From positions 305,001 to 369,000 of the forward strand of contig LNKV01000026.1 of assembly GCA_001465935.1 (NCBI GenBank): a stretch of 64,000 bases of DNA, in the 5' to 3' direction. The notes beneath the pieces are model-generated. The model ran no database searches. It was not told the DNA's origin and was given only the letters and a program-made list of their open reading frames with translations. The first letter of the stretch is position 1. Each line of letters opens with the position of its first letter. The position numbers were made by a program, and so were the translations under genes. Positions 1-11,146 of this stretch are shown here, in pieces. This DNA is from Clarireedia homoeocarpa (taxonomy: Eukaryota; Ascomycota; Leotiomycetes; Helotiales; Rutstroemiaceae).

Positions 1-3000
1 ATAAGCGACGGCGGGTATCTGGTTACAGTGAACACCACAGAATCATTGCTGGTAGCTGTCTCATCTACCGCATTACTCTTTTAGAGAGCGTCTCCCAGTT
101 ACTCGAAAAGAAGTTGGACACCTTGAAGCTTGCGCGAGGGGTCCCCGCTATCATGCATCATCCAGTAGCAGTCTACAAGCCCGATGTTCCGCACCAAGAC
201 AGTCTTGCGGAGCTACTTGAGACACTTGGTAGTATGAGCAATGATATCCCCTTTCCTCTGGCATTTCAAATCACAAAACTAGCCCAAAATGGTTACCTTC
301 CACCTTCGCAAGTTCTAGATCTTCTTCCAGAGTTCACAGCAATGGCCGAAAGGACCAATGTTGCAGTGGCTGTTGCAGCAATTAGAAAGCTTGCCCACCA
401 GATACCATGGGCCGGACCTGACACAGAGGCTGAGAATTTCGATAGGGATATTATCATTGAGTTGTTTAAAGACAGTGAAAAGTTGGCAGAACAAGAAGTG
501 CGCTATACAGAGAGCTTTGGAGGCATATCGTCGCTTAACACGGCGCTCATTCATCGCGTTACCATCACTCCGTCTTCGATCGTACTTCACGGCCCAGAAC
601 CTGAAAGCAACAATCGGGTGCTACGAAAGTATGCCGGGTCTCATGATAACTTTGTACGTGTACAATTCTGTGATGAAGATGGCAGCCGAGTACAGTATTT
701 ATCATCTGTTTCCAACGATACAATTTTCGATGGTCGTTTCAAGTCAATTTTACGGAACGGATTCTCCGTTGCTGGCCGTACTTTTGAGTATCTCGGTTGC
801 TCGCATTCGTCTCTCCGTGCACAATCATGTTGGTTTGTTGCACCTTTCATTCGAAACTATGAATACTTTTCAGCAAGTATCATCATCCGGGAGCTGGGCG
901 ACTTTGCTCCCATTCGCTCGCCAGCCAAGTGCGCCGCCCGAATCGGACAAGCCTTCACGGACACATCAATCGCAGTGAAAATTCCATCTGAGTATGAACA
1001 GCATGTACATGACATTGAACGTAACAATAGAGTCTTCAGTGATGGAGTTGGCACAATGTCATCGTCACTAATGCACACGATATGGGATCATCTCTCCAAG
1101 AAGAATCACATCATGCCCGTCTGTCTACAGATACGCTACAAAGGTATGCATTCCACCATGATAGTAGGTGGTTATTTATCTTTACTGATCATAGCACAGG
1201 AGCCAAAGGTATGATATCTTTGGATACTCGCCTTAAGGGTAATGTTCTTCGACTTCGTCCATCCATGATTAAGTTTGATGGCTCTCTCTCCGATGATCTT
1301 GAAATATGCGGAGCGGCATACAAACCTCTTCCTTTGTACCTCAACCAGCAGTTCACGAAGATATTCGAAGACCTCGGCGTCAAAGATAGCTGGTTTATGA
1401 AACTCCAAAACAAGGAAGTTTCGCGCTTACGATCTATTACTGCCAATCCCTTTAATGCATCAATATTCTTGCAGCGCCAACACGTTGGAGATGTGACTCT
1501 TCTCTCAACACTTATCGATCATATCTCTTATCTGGAACTGGATTTCCGAAATGATGTTTTCTTACGGGATATATTGGAGATGAGTGTCCTAATGGAGCTC
1601 CGTACACTGAAGCATAAATGCCGCATTCCTGTCGACAAAGGTCATCACCTCCATGGTATCATGGACGAAACCGGCATCTTGAAAGAAGGACAAGTATATT
1701 GTTGCATTCTCGAAGATGGAGTTCCCAAGGTGCGAATCGGGAAAGATATCATCATCACGCGTGCTCCTGCACTTCACCCTGGAGATGTGCAATTGGTAGA
1801 AGCTGTTGATGTCCCACGCGACTCACCTTTGAAATCTCTTTATAATTGTATTTGTTTCAGCCAGCAGGGGGCTCGTGATTTACCTAGCCAATTGTCTGGA
1901 GGCGATCTTGACGGAGATCTCTATGCTTTTATATGGGATCCCGAAGCGAAGCTGCGGAAGACCGAGACGCCTGCCGACTATCCTAGACTACCGCCGATTG
2001 ATATCAATCGCCAAGTGGAACAAAGTGACATGGCTGATTTCTTTCTGACTTTCATGAAAACAGATCAGCTTGGAATGATATCTAACAGACACAAGGTTTA
2101 TGCAGACCAAAGTCCGAAGGGAACTTTAAGCTTAGAGTGTCTCAAATTAGCTGAGCTTGCTTCCATGGCGGTCGATTACTCAAAGACTGGAATTCAGGTA
2201 TGTACCAAGGATTTCTCATCCTGCGACTGCGGTGGTTCTAATCATTTCTAGGCCAATATTAGCGAAATGCCCAAGAACATCCTCTGGCGGCCTGATTTTA
2301 TGGCTCCAGGGCCTCATGTGAGAATCCATAAGTTGGGCCATGGTGGCGTGGAACTAGCCGACATGCACGCTCCCGTAGATCCAACTGACGATCTCGACGA
2401 CGACGTGTCCAATCTGAAATACTATGAGAGTCCAAGAATCTTGGGGAAGTTGTATCGTGCCATTGATGAACGACAAGTATTTGCAGATATCAAACTATTA
2501 AGCTTCCAAAAAGATAGCAATGTGATGCAGCGCGTCTGGGAGTTTGTAAGTTACCGTTGTCAGGGTATCTTTTGGAAGCATTGCCTTGAGGATGGCCAGC
2601 AAATTCGGGACATGTATGTCAAGCTCTAACCCTTCCAAATTGCAATCACCTTACTGAATGTGTAGGTACAATAACTGCATGACAGACATCATGCATGACT
2701 ACAGCGACCATCCCACTCGACCCATTAGTGAGCGCGAGGTCTTCATCGGCAACATTCTTGGTAAAGTCGGCGCGCAGAGTAGAAAGCAGCGAGAGTTATC
2801 CGTCAGTATGAAGGAGAAGTACGACGCAGATGCGAACTACGTTATCGACTGTATTATCCGAGACAAGGCCGAGTATTCGGAAGAAGCTTTGGAACGTAGC
2901 ATTGCTTGTTTTGCTGCTTCATTGGAGGATCAGGGTACTGGTAAGAAGCGTGCTGAAGAAGTTGTGAGTTTCAAGTACCTAGCAGCAGCGGTATGTTTGA

Positions 3001-3041
3001 GGGAGATGGAGAGAGTTCCTGGTCTACTTCCGTACGTTTAG
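1..3041 (+). CDS. RNA-dependent RNA polymerase of RNA silencing (QDE-1/RRP family), 5'-partial
   Basis: Cellular RdRP, which makes double-stranded RNA from aberrant transcripts for Dicer in quelling or related silencing. The frame is open from base 3, so the start lies upstream of the window. Three introns restore one frame: 1144-1199, 2198-2251 and 2614-2665. The join at 1143/1200 rebuilds the family block KGAKGMISLD, and the catalytic motif DLDGD is encoded at 1904-1918, preceded by QLSGG. The N-terminal visible part carries the CLIYRI-type block seen upstream of the catalytic core in this family. The C-terminal tail ends at TAG 3039-3041. No lesion was seen in the visible part. Whether it is the QDE-1, SAD-1 or RRP-3 type cannot be decided without the missing 5' part and an alignment. 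Confidence 0.9.
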
Positions 3042-3440
3042 ATTGGTAGCGACAAGATGACGTGTGAAATGATTTGGAGAAATCGGTTGATTCTAGATTG
3101 TGTCCTTACTCGCTAAAATACTATTGAAAGCGAAATAAACAACTGTTATAATTGAGAAACTACAAGAGCGAAGCTGTTTTCTTCTTCTCCATCCCCCCCC
3201 CCTTCTCTTCTTCTCCTCTTCTCCTCCTCTTATTTACACCAACCCCATCCCATAGATAAATAACCGCTTGACCCCACCCACTCCCGAGACCCTCAAATCC
3301 AGCCTCTATTCATACAATCGTGTCCCGCTCGTATATACATGCACTCTCTCCTTGACCGCTGCAACACATTGCATCTTGCACTGCACTCCCTGATTGATGA
3401 AAATGCTGCTGCTCCCAGAAGAGAAGAGCCAAGGCCCATC

Positions 3441-3485
3441 GCATCGCATCGCATCGCATCGCATCGCATCGCATCGCATCGCATC
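3441..3485. repeat. (GCATC)9 microsatellite
   Basis: Nine perfect tandem copies of GCATC in the intergenic region downstream of the RdRP. The repetitive open frames on both strands here (Arg-Ile-Ala-Ser type or Cys-Asp-Ala-Met type) are products of the repeat, not proteins. Confidence 0.95.
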
Positions 3486-3724
3486 TCTGCAGAGTAGAAA
3501 TCAAACAATACTCAACTCAACTCAAGAAATGTTTGACCGTTGTCTCACGTCTCACAGGCATCCTCGAAATACCTGGTATGGTGTATATAACCTTATCTCA
3601 TCACAAGCGAGTTTATTTTCAAAGCATGCATGCAGCACTCGGCGAAGGATGGAAGATTAGGTAGGAAGGAACACGCTCTTAATAGTTATGTGGAAGTGAA
3701 AGCTTGAAATGTGGATTGGGAAAA

Positions 3725-3749
3725 GGACAGGACAGGACAGGACAGGACA
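3725..3749. repeat. (GGACA)5 microsatellite
   Basis: Five perfect tandem copies of GGACA, about 240 bp after the GCATC array in the same intergenic region. Confidence 0.95.
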
Positions 3750-4468
3750 AGAGTGGCGATACATCATGCACCCAACACCATACATAGATAGGAATGCCTA
3801 GCGAGTGTAGCGCGATAATGAATTATAGCCCAACATGTGATTAGATTCTACCTATTAACTGGTTATATTGCCACCAACTGCTGTATCGTACTGAGATGGT
3901 GTTGGCGGGAGATGTCTGTCTTTTCGTTGAAGCTAATCCGATCCATCCTAACGTATTTGAATGCGCCTAACCTTGCTTGCAATTTTTCAATTTTGATGGT
4001 GACCGGGAATACACTGTAAGCCACTGAGAGTATACCTTCACCTGTGGCTGAAAAGACGGTATAATTTCCAAGGAGAATCCGTCTGACTAGGAATAAGAAT
4101 AACAAATTTAATCTGGGAGCTGCGAGAATTGAAATGCTGGCGCGGCATAATATAGAGGGCAAGATGCTTTCGATCAAAATGTTGGTTGAGCTTGTGATAA
4201 GTTAAGTCAATCTGTCTGTAGATCAGTTTGCTACACATTCTGTTCTTGTGTGATGCCTTTTCTGCATGGAGGATATTGGTTTCCTCGTAATATCGACGAC
4301 TGCCTATCTTGAATTAAAGCAATACTCGGTCGTCGATCTGCTATGTTATATTAAATATGCGAAGGTAAGTTCGACGACTGACTCTGAACTGCTGCAACAG
4401 ACGCCAACGCCATCTGGATTTGATCTTCAATTGATTCGATCAGCGGAGCATTATCCAATACTGGGGCT

Positions 4469-6892
4469 TCACGTACCTCTCATTCCGGTGAGTGCCTCAT
4501 TGGCGATGGAATAATTGTTTAGAGCATCGAGGATTAACTTAACACCGTCATGTAGTTGCGCAAATAGAAGATCTACGCGCATCTGTAATGCATTGTCGGA
4601 ACGATTCAACTCCCTAATCGCGAGTGTTCTGTGACAGAGCATAATCATAGCATAACTTGCTTGCATCGCGCAGCAAGAAAAGATAGGCACCATACGCGGT
4701 AGCCTTTGTCTCAAAGATCGACTTAGCCCCTGGTAACCGACTCCAGACATTTCGGGATGCGGAAAAGTCAAATTTTTGAAGGACTGGGCGATTCTGAACG
4801 CTGATTGCATGCATATCTTCGAAGAAAACCGGCCGCTATATGGGAAAATAGGAGATTCAAAAAGGGAAGAGTTATCAGTGAGAACGGGCGATCCGATATC
4901 ACTTCCGTCGAGCAACACTGAAGCTTGTTGTAGGTCACTGCCACACCCGCAACTTTGTGGTGGACCCTTTCCGGCGGCGGGATCGGACGACAAATCACAG
5001 TGCTTCTTCGTGAAGACTGGCATATCGGAAAATGCGCAGTATCGATGGACCTTGATCCTAGAGCTGGCCAGATGTAAGCTTTATAAACAACTGTAATTGT
5101 ACCAACATACCTATTCAACTTGATTCGAGCCATAAGCCGCAGATTTCGAGCGACATCTCCCTCGGATGATAGATTTCCTGACGAGTGGAATGTCCACGTT
5201 TCGGCTTGATTTACCAGCGGCTCTATTGTTCTTTCCAACTCGGTCATTCGATCCCATAAATCTAAACTACTTGAGCTCAGTTTCATAGTTGATTCGAGGT
5301 CAGCAACAAATTGAGTGACGGTAGCGATGATTTTCTGGGCTTCGAGAAATACCATCCAAGCCTGAATAATACCGGTGAGTTCAAGAATTACGAAATGGGA
5401 ATAGAAAGCTTACATCGGGATCAGAAGAGAATGTAGGCACAGGCGTTGTAAACCGTGGATCTGAGAGTAATATTGATGGGGCCTATCATTTGTTAGAAAA
5501 GTTTCATGAATACAATGATCTGAGTTTACCATGCAGCTGAGAATAGATCCTTGACAAACGCAGACGTACTGATGACATGTTAGCGCACAATCGCGGTACC
5601 TTCGAAATCTGGAACATACTGTCATCCACCAAATCCGACGGTCCGATTCTGCATACTGGTAATCCTCGGAGGGTTTCGAATGGAGACCCAGATCCATAGC
5701 AGACATCAAAGCTTGGCCGCTGCGCTTCCTCATCTTCACGATGTTGCCTCGTTGAGAGTATTCGTATGTACACAAGAGGAGCAATGCAATTGTGCTTTCT
5801 GCTTCCAACCTCACTTCTGGGTGAATCTGGACTCTGTAAGTAACCGGGGAGGCCTCAATAGTCAGAGCCTCTCCAGGATCTATCACGGATTCAATAATCT
5901 CGTGCTCAATCTCGACAGCATCTATCGCTAACTGTGCGTAGACCTGGGCCTGGTGCCTACGAAGCAAAATTGACTCCTGGGAGTTCGGTGCGGGGTCATC
6001 CGGGTGAGGAATCAAAGCGAGATGTGCTGACATGGCAAGCGTCATAGGTGAAGATGGTTGAAAGCTCGGATTAATCTTGCTATGGAATAACACATCATTG
6101 GGCTCTCGTAATCCGTTTTCCGGGCTGTCCACAACTTGGTGTGATAGAGGGGAAGGAAGTACCGGAAAGTAAGGATGGATGTAGCAATAGTATGCGTTTA
6201 TTCTTATCACATAGTCAGTTAATGATGTACTTGAAACTGCAAAGGGTATCCAATGTCAATAGAACTACTTACACATCTTCATCGCAAGAATAGACCCTGA
6301 CCGTAGGGTTCTCCATCTTAATCTCAAAATTGTTCTCAACTGCGTCAGACATGCCAATATCCATTTTAATTGGAGATTCTCCAACTTTCAGAAAGTTTGG
6401 GAGAAGGTTATCGTCTAGATCGAAATCCATGTGCTCTTCTGGCTGAAGGAGTCCAGAGCCGGGACTCACAAGAGAGACAATTTGTGATGGACCCGTAACT
6501 GCGGGCATTGTCAGTAGGACGATTTCTTTCCACAATTCCTTCACTTACGAAGTTCATTCATAGGTTGTTCCGATTTAGTTTCCGCCTTTTGCGCTTTCTT
6601 ACGTCTCCTAGCGCCCCCCCTTTTGCTTGCTGTGTAAACACATTCACAACCTCTGGTCGTGCACTGTAAGATCTCAGCTCTGCTATTCGTGCTCAGGATG
6701 AGAAGACTCACGTTTGCGCACGGTTTCTTTCCGTCGCAGCGGGTACGAGCAGCGCGACTACATCGTTCGATGCGTGAGAAATACTGTGATGCAAGGTCGT
6801 ATGAAAACAATATCTTACCATTCTAAGCAAGCTACTTTAACGGGGGGCACGAGGAATTTCCTCGTGGTTTGTTTATTCTGTCTCGACTCCAT
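4469..6892 (-). CDS. Zn(2)Cys(6) fungal transcription factor
   Basis: Gal4-type nuclear regulator. The start at 6892 is the only ATG giving a complete zinc cluster once introns are removed. Exons read 6892-6819, 6757-6712, 6663-6549, 6498-6273, 6236-5620, 5568-5530, 5482-5414, 5361-5111 and 5057-4477, about 672 residues. The cluster begins ACLECRAARTRCDGKKPC and finishes with ANC and CEC, giving six cysteines with normal spacing, then a basic linker rich in Arg and Lys. The C-terminal two thirds match the fungal-specific TF domain: a Tyr-rich YIHPYFPVLP block, RRIWWMT, CQGSILS followed by a DPRFTTP block, and IKVHRY. The last donor at 4476 should lead to a very short final exon; one candidate is 4413-4346, but without it the frame stops at 4469. 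The gene sits 585 bp from the tyrosinase on the same strand. Its target genes are unknown. Confidence 0.88.
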
Positions 6893-7477
6893 CGCATTGA
6901 TATTTACTTTCTGCGTTGGCATCAAAGAACAGCCCAGAACCCCGCCACACGACAACCATTGGAAAGTTTCCAAACGGCAAGGAGTAATTCACGACGCAAA
7001 CGGTCGTTTACAGATGTATGTAAGAGATATATATTATGATAGTACGCAGTAGTCCACAGGCTTCGCACGGTATCATTCTTGAGATGTCGTGAGATATGTC
7101 GTTGAAATGATATGAAAAAGTTTCGCGCATGTAACACTGTAATCATGCCAACGTTCCAAATTTGTCAGTTGCACGTGATTGGTCAGACGGAGATTGGTCA
7201 GACGGAGAGACATCCGCTACAATCTTACTGGCTGGCGAGCGCTGCAGGATGAGTTTTTGGAGAGAATCGAGCACATTTAGTAAGATGCCGATGCAGTGGC
7301 GTGTTAAAAATGTCTAAATATGTCATGGTATCTAAGTCAACTTTCTCCAACAAATCACAACCCGAATTCCCTAACATGAAGTATTATAACTTTTGAAATA
7401 TAAACTCCTCCGCCACACCAGTGCGTCATTTTGTTTTACAACTTTCCAATGACACCAAATCAGTCCCCAAAGAATCC
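6893..7477. other. Intergenic region between transcription factor and tyrosinase
   Basis: Upstream of the transcription factor and downstream of the tyrosinase on the minus strand. It holds the E-box, CCAAT and 15-bp duplication cluster described separately. No gene is supported. Confidence 0.6.
7172..7207 (-). promoter_or_regulatory. CACGTG E-box next to duplicated CCAAT boxes
   Basis: CACGTG (7172-7177) directly abuts a perfect tandem duplication of ATTGGTCAGACGGAG (7178-7192 and 7193-7207). Each copy holds a CCAAT box when read on the minus strand, the coding strand of the transcription factor that starts about 280 bp away. CACGTG is bound by bHLH factors such as the Cbf1 or Pho4 type, and CCAAT by the HAP complex. 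A role here is inferred from position only. Confidence 0.45.
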
Positions 7478-9599
7478 TCAGACCTTTGTTAGATTTGTCG
7501 TCACTGTAGTCAAGTTTAAGTGAAGAACCATAGGGCCCCATTTTGGCAATTCATGATCCTCCGTAGATTGCTGCACGGTCGCGCTCACCACGCTGATCGA
7601 CAAACTCGACAATTCAGAGTTACGGATCTCAGTATCATCAATGAGGGTAATGCGGTACTTCAAATTTTCTTTCAGGTACGGCTCAACATCAGCGTCCTTA
7701 AGTGATGGTAGCAATCCCTTGGATATGTTGTCCAGAAGAGCACTCGTAAGGGGAATCGTTCCAGTAACTAGTTGATCCGGGTCGCACGAGGAGCATGTAA
7801 TACCCGAAGACATAGTCTTTACAAAGACACAATGTGTACCGACCAGGTTTGGCTCGAATGACCAGGATGCTGGATCATCTTTGAATGGACCAAGAAAGAC
7901 GTGAATAAAGAATGGTTTGCCTAGGGCGTACTTCTTCACCTGAATGTTGGCGATCCACTCCGTGTATTGACCACCTTCCGCAAGATTTGGAAGGCCCATG
8001 GAAGTATTGGCTTGAAGTTCGCGATTGTTTAGAGATCTAGAGTGTGGGTCTAAGATTGTGCGTCTGGTGACTGTCTTTGCTGGCGCAGTAGTACCATAAA
8101 GTTGATTGATAGCTTTGATTGCCTGAGAGGTGACATTGACACCTGCTCCCCGTAGTGTTTCCGGGTATGCATAACCGAATGTCTCTGTCGATGCTACCTG
8201 AGCTGAAGTCCAAAGGCTACTCCCACCTGCACCATAGAACGGAGCCAATGGTGTAGAGACGTCTTGAATATCACCAGCCGTCATTGTGAAAGTGCTGTAA
8301 GTTGCAGCTTTTGGTGTAACGTAGCTATTTGGATTGAGAGTTTGCCAGATAGCAAAGCATCGATCAACCATGGCATGATGAAGGAAGAAAATTGGATCAA
8401 AAGCAGAGTAGTCGACATAACTCATATGACCGCCGCTTCCCGTCAATCCATGAATCTGATCATGCAAAGACTCTATCGAATCGTATTCAGCAGGACTATC
8501 GCTGGTAATCCATGCTTCATTACTGAAAGTGCTGTAGTCGTGATAATTGGTAAAAAGGTTATACAACCGGTTCCTGAATGAAGCGGCACTATTATCAAGT
8601 TGCTGAGCGACAAGATTGTTTTGTGATGTGGCGGAGGATTTTGGCGAAGTGGGATACCTCAACGTTTGGATCATCTCATTGAACTACATGAAGGGTTAGT
8701 ATCATGATATGGTACGAAAACAAAATGAACCCACCGGTGCATCAGGAAGTTCTGAAGGGTTTAGCGGATTGAAGTAGTAGCTGAAAAGTGGGTTGGATAT
8801 TGTTTGGAGACCAGCTGGACCATTGACGGCAATTGTCGGAGACGATACACTTGTCGGTAAGACGCTCTCACCAGCAGGTGGGACTACCGCCCAATCCCAG
8901 TAAGGAATCCGAAATCTTTCGACGGCAGAGACGTATTTATCTTGCTCGGCTCCTGCAGGATATTGCGATGCGATGTAGGAGACTACGCTATGTAAGACTT
9001 GCTGAGGATACTTGTCAGCATTCCTAATCGCGGCGTGATGAGCGAGGGTAGACATACCTCGTAAAGTGCCAGATAAGGTCTGTGCCAGGTTGGGAACAGA
9101 ATAGAAACATGGGTGCAATATCCATTATTCTCGTCTCCCGCTTTTGCTGTAACATTATCGTATGGAAGGTAAGGACGGCCATGGATACCTACAAGGTTAG
9201 CAACCTGACCCCGCCTCAGCCATGCAATTTCTTACCAGCAATTTGATACCACGAGCGAATGTCTGATTGATTGATGGTCTGCATCATTGATAAACCAAGA
9301 ATATACAACTCCCACAACGTTTGATCTTTTTCCAAATCTCGAATCTCTTGCCGCACTGGAATTGAAGCATTTGAGCCGGTATAAGGAACTCCAGTTACAG
9401 GGAAATGGCCGGTGTCTCGTCTCAAGATTTCTCGTGGATCAACACCATAATCGTAACCCCTCGCCTGCTTTTGGGATCCTTGGAAAGCATGTGACGTTTG
9501 TGTAAGGAAAACACTAACGACCGAAAGGAGGGAAACAATCGATCCTCGTGGAACAAAAACCATTTTGTACAATGCTTCACCGGCAGCCAGCTTCCACAC
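7478..9599 (-). CDS. Secreted tyrosinase (polyphenol oxidase)
   Basis: Type-3 copper enzyme that oxidises phenols to quinones in melanin-type or phenolic metabolism. Four exons: 9599-9236, 9188-9058, 9001-8735 and 8683-7478, up to 655 residues. The second ATG at 9563 is the better start because it places a hydrophobic signal peptide (MVFVPRGSIVSLLSVVSV) at the N terminus; from there the protein is 643 residues. The CuA site is complete: GIHGRPY, then YCTHVS and TWHRPYLALYE. The CuB site is complete: LHDQIHG, GGHMSYVDYSAFDP and FFLHHAMVDR. The length after CuB (about 350 residues) fits the ascomycete form with a C-terminal domain that is removed on maturation in known family members. No lesion was seen. 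The neighbouring transcription factor is a possible but unproven regulator. Confidence 0.93.
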
Positions 9600-11146
9600 C
9601 TTTCAGCAAACTGTACGGGATGAATATTCCAAGTCGTGACCTAAGACGCTTCGAAGCAGCACGGAGCAGAAGCAGTAGCACTCGTACGAAAGGAGGTATA
9701 GTGAGGTGAAGAGACGAGAACGACAGTAGGGACGAATTAGAGATATCTTTTCAACATTAACTGTAACGCAACAATATTGGCGGTTCCTCGATTGAAACTA
9801 GAAGACAAGTCAAAGTAAACAAAAGACTAGAACAACGAATGAGTGAACGAATGGATATCCGAAAGGGGTGATGGCAGTCAGTGGACTACCTCACCTTCTT
9901 TCTGAATGAAATGAATGTAAGGACTGTGATGAAGATACAAATGAGATGAAAATACGGAAAAGAGGAAATTCGAAGGAAATAAAGCAATGGTATTTCCAGA
10001 TGTTACATCCTTTTGCTGCTTCTTTTAGGATTCGTCTAAATAAGAAAACCCATGATTTTGGTTGGTCAGCGGCAATAGGAAAAAGAACAGCCTCACAGCT
10101 TCAATGAAACATATGTATTGAAGGAGCAGCCTTAAATATTTGAGGATCACGGCCAAATATAATTGAGATTAAGATGTAAAACAGCAGCAGCAAATGTGTA
10201 AAAGAGCGGGAAACGGTTGGTGTTTCTCGAGCCAAAGGATTCTCGCTGGTGTTGCAGCGTCTCATCAGGATGGGTTTGTGGTCATCTTTGCAGATGCGGA
10301 AGTCTTGATCCTACGAGCCACAGTCTGAGGCGAAGCTCAGCTACTTTCACGCAATTGCTTCGCTTAGTTGGTTGAAGGATGTGCTAGAAGTGAGGGAAAA
10401 GCTTGTCAGACGTTGAGAAGGCGAGGCGAAGAACGGCTATGCGGCCAGTTGGTGATGGCGATTGACGACGACTTGACCTTACTGTACTGTATGGAAAGGT
10501 TGATGGGATTTGTTGGTTAAGGACAAGAGGTGGAGAGGTGGAGAGATGGAGAGATGGAGAGATGGAGAGGTGGACGGGTGGACAAGTGGAGAGGTGGAAC
10601 ATATCACCAACCGCCAACCGCCAACCGTCAGCCGTCAGCCGCCAACCGGTTGCGACCGCGGCATAGTAACTGAACTCCTACAAGTACTTCCGTACCTCTT
10701 GAGCCACCCAAATTCTCCTTCTTGGTGGATTGTACGAAAAGAACCAAGAAATAAGGATGGCCTGCAGAGGGAAGGTAATTTCGAAAAAAGGCTCGAGGCG
10801 TTCAACTGCTTCGTTCCTGGTGTGAGAAGTACTGTACGCAAAAAGGTGCTTTCTCCCGAGGTACACTCACTCACTACTCGCAACATGCTATTTCATGTTT
10901 CAATACGATACGATTAATTTCCACCAAATCTTACTTGTGGTCTATTTCAGCGTAGTGATTATCCCACCAGCTACATCCACTGCGGATCACTTGGCGAGCT
11001 CACCGAATTCAGCCAACAGATAAGTTATGATTGTACGCAAAACGTTTATTCATTTTAAATCCCAATCAGTACCCCTTGTAAATGCTACAGTATTCCCGAT
11101 GAACGCCTTTCTCTACCTTGAATTCATTATTCATCTTTCTATGGTT
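9600..11146. other. Intergenic region, low-complexity repeats, no gene seen
   Basis: Region upstream of the tyrosinase and downstream of the RNA polymerase I subunit gene. It is purine-rich with G/A tracts and contains two minisatellite-like blocks at 10529-10598 and 10607-10648. The open frames across them are translations of the repeats. Confidence 0.6.
10529..10648. repeat. Two adjacent degenerate minisatellites
   Basis: From 10529 to about 10598 the sequence is built from variants of TGGAGAGG and TGGAGAGA. From about 10607 to 10648 it is built from seven-base units alternating between CCGCCAA and CCGTCAG. A nine-base gap separates the two blocks. Confidence 0.85.

Larger units (their letters stand above)
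3042..4468. other. Intergenic region with simple repeats
   Basis: This stretch lies between the convergent RdRP and transcription-factor genes. It has a C-rich pyrimidine tract near 3178-3240, a pentanucleotide array at 3441-3485 and a second one at 3725-3749. Open frames here are short and repeat-derived. A short terminal exon of the minus-strand transcription factor may lie at about 4346-4413. No other gene is supported. Confidence 0.6.

Noticed and set aside
3441..3485. Regular repeat that could be mistaken for a CRISPR-like array
   Set aside because: Units are 5 bp with no spacers; this is a microsatellite in a eukaryotic genome.
3293..3660. Open frames on both strands through the GCATC array
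   Set aside because: They translate the pentanucleotide repeat and have no other support.
10384..10917. Plus- and minus-strand frames across the GGTGGAGA-type repeats
   Set aside because: Low-complexity translations of the minisatellites, without domain or splice support.
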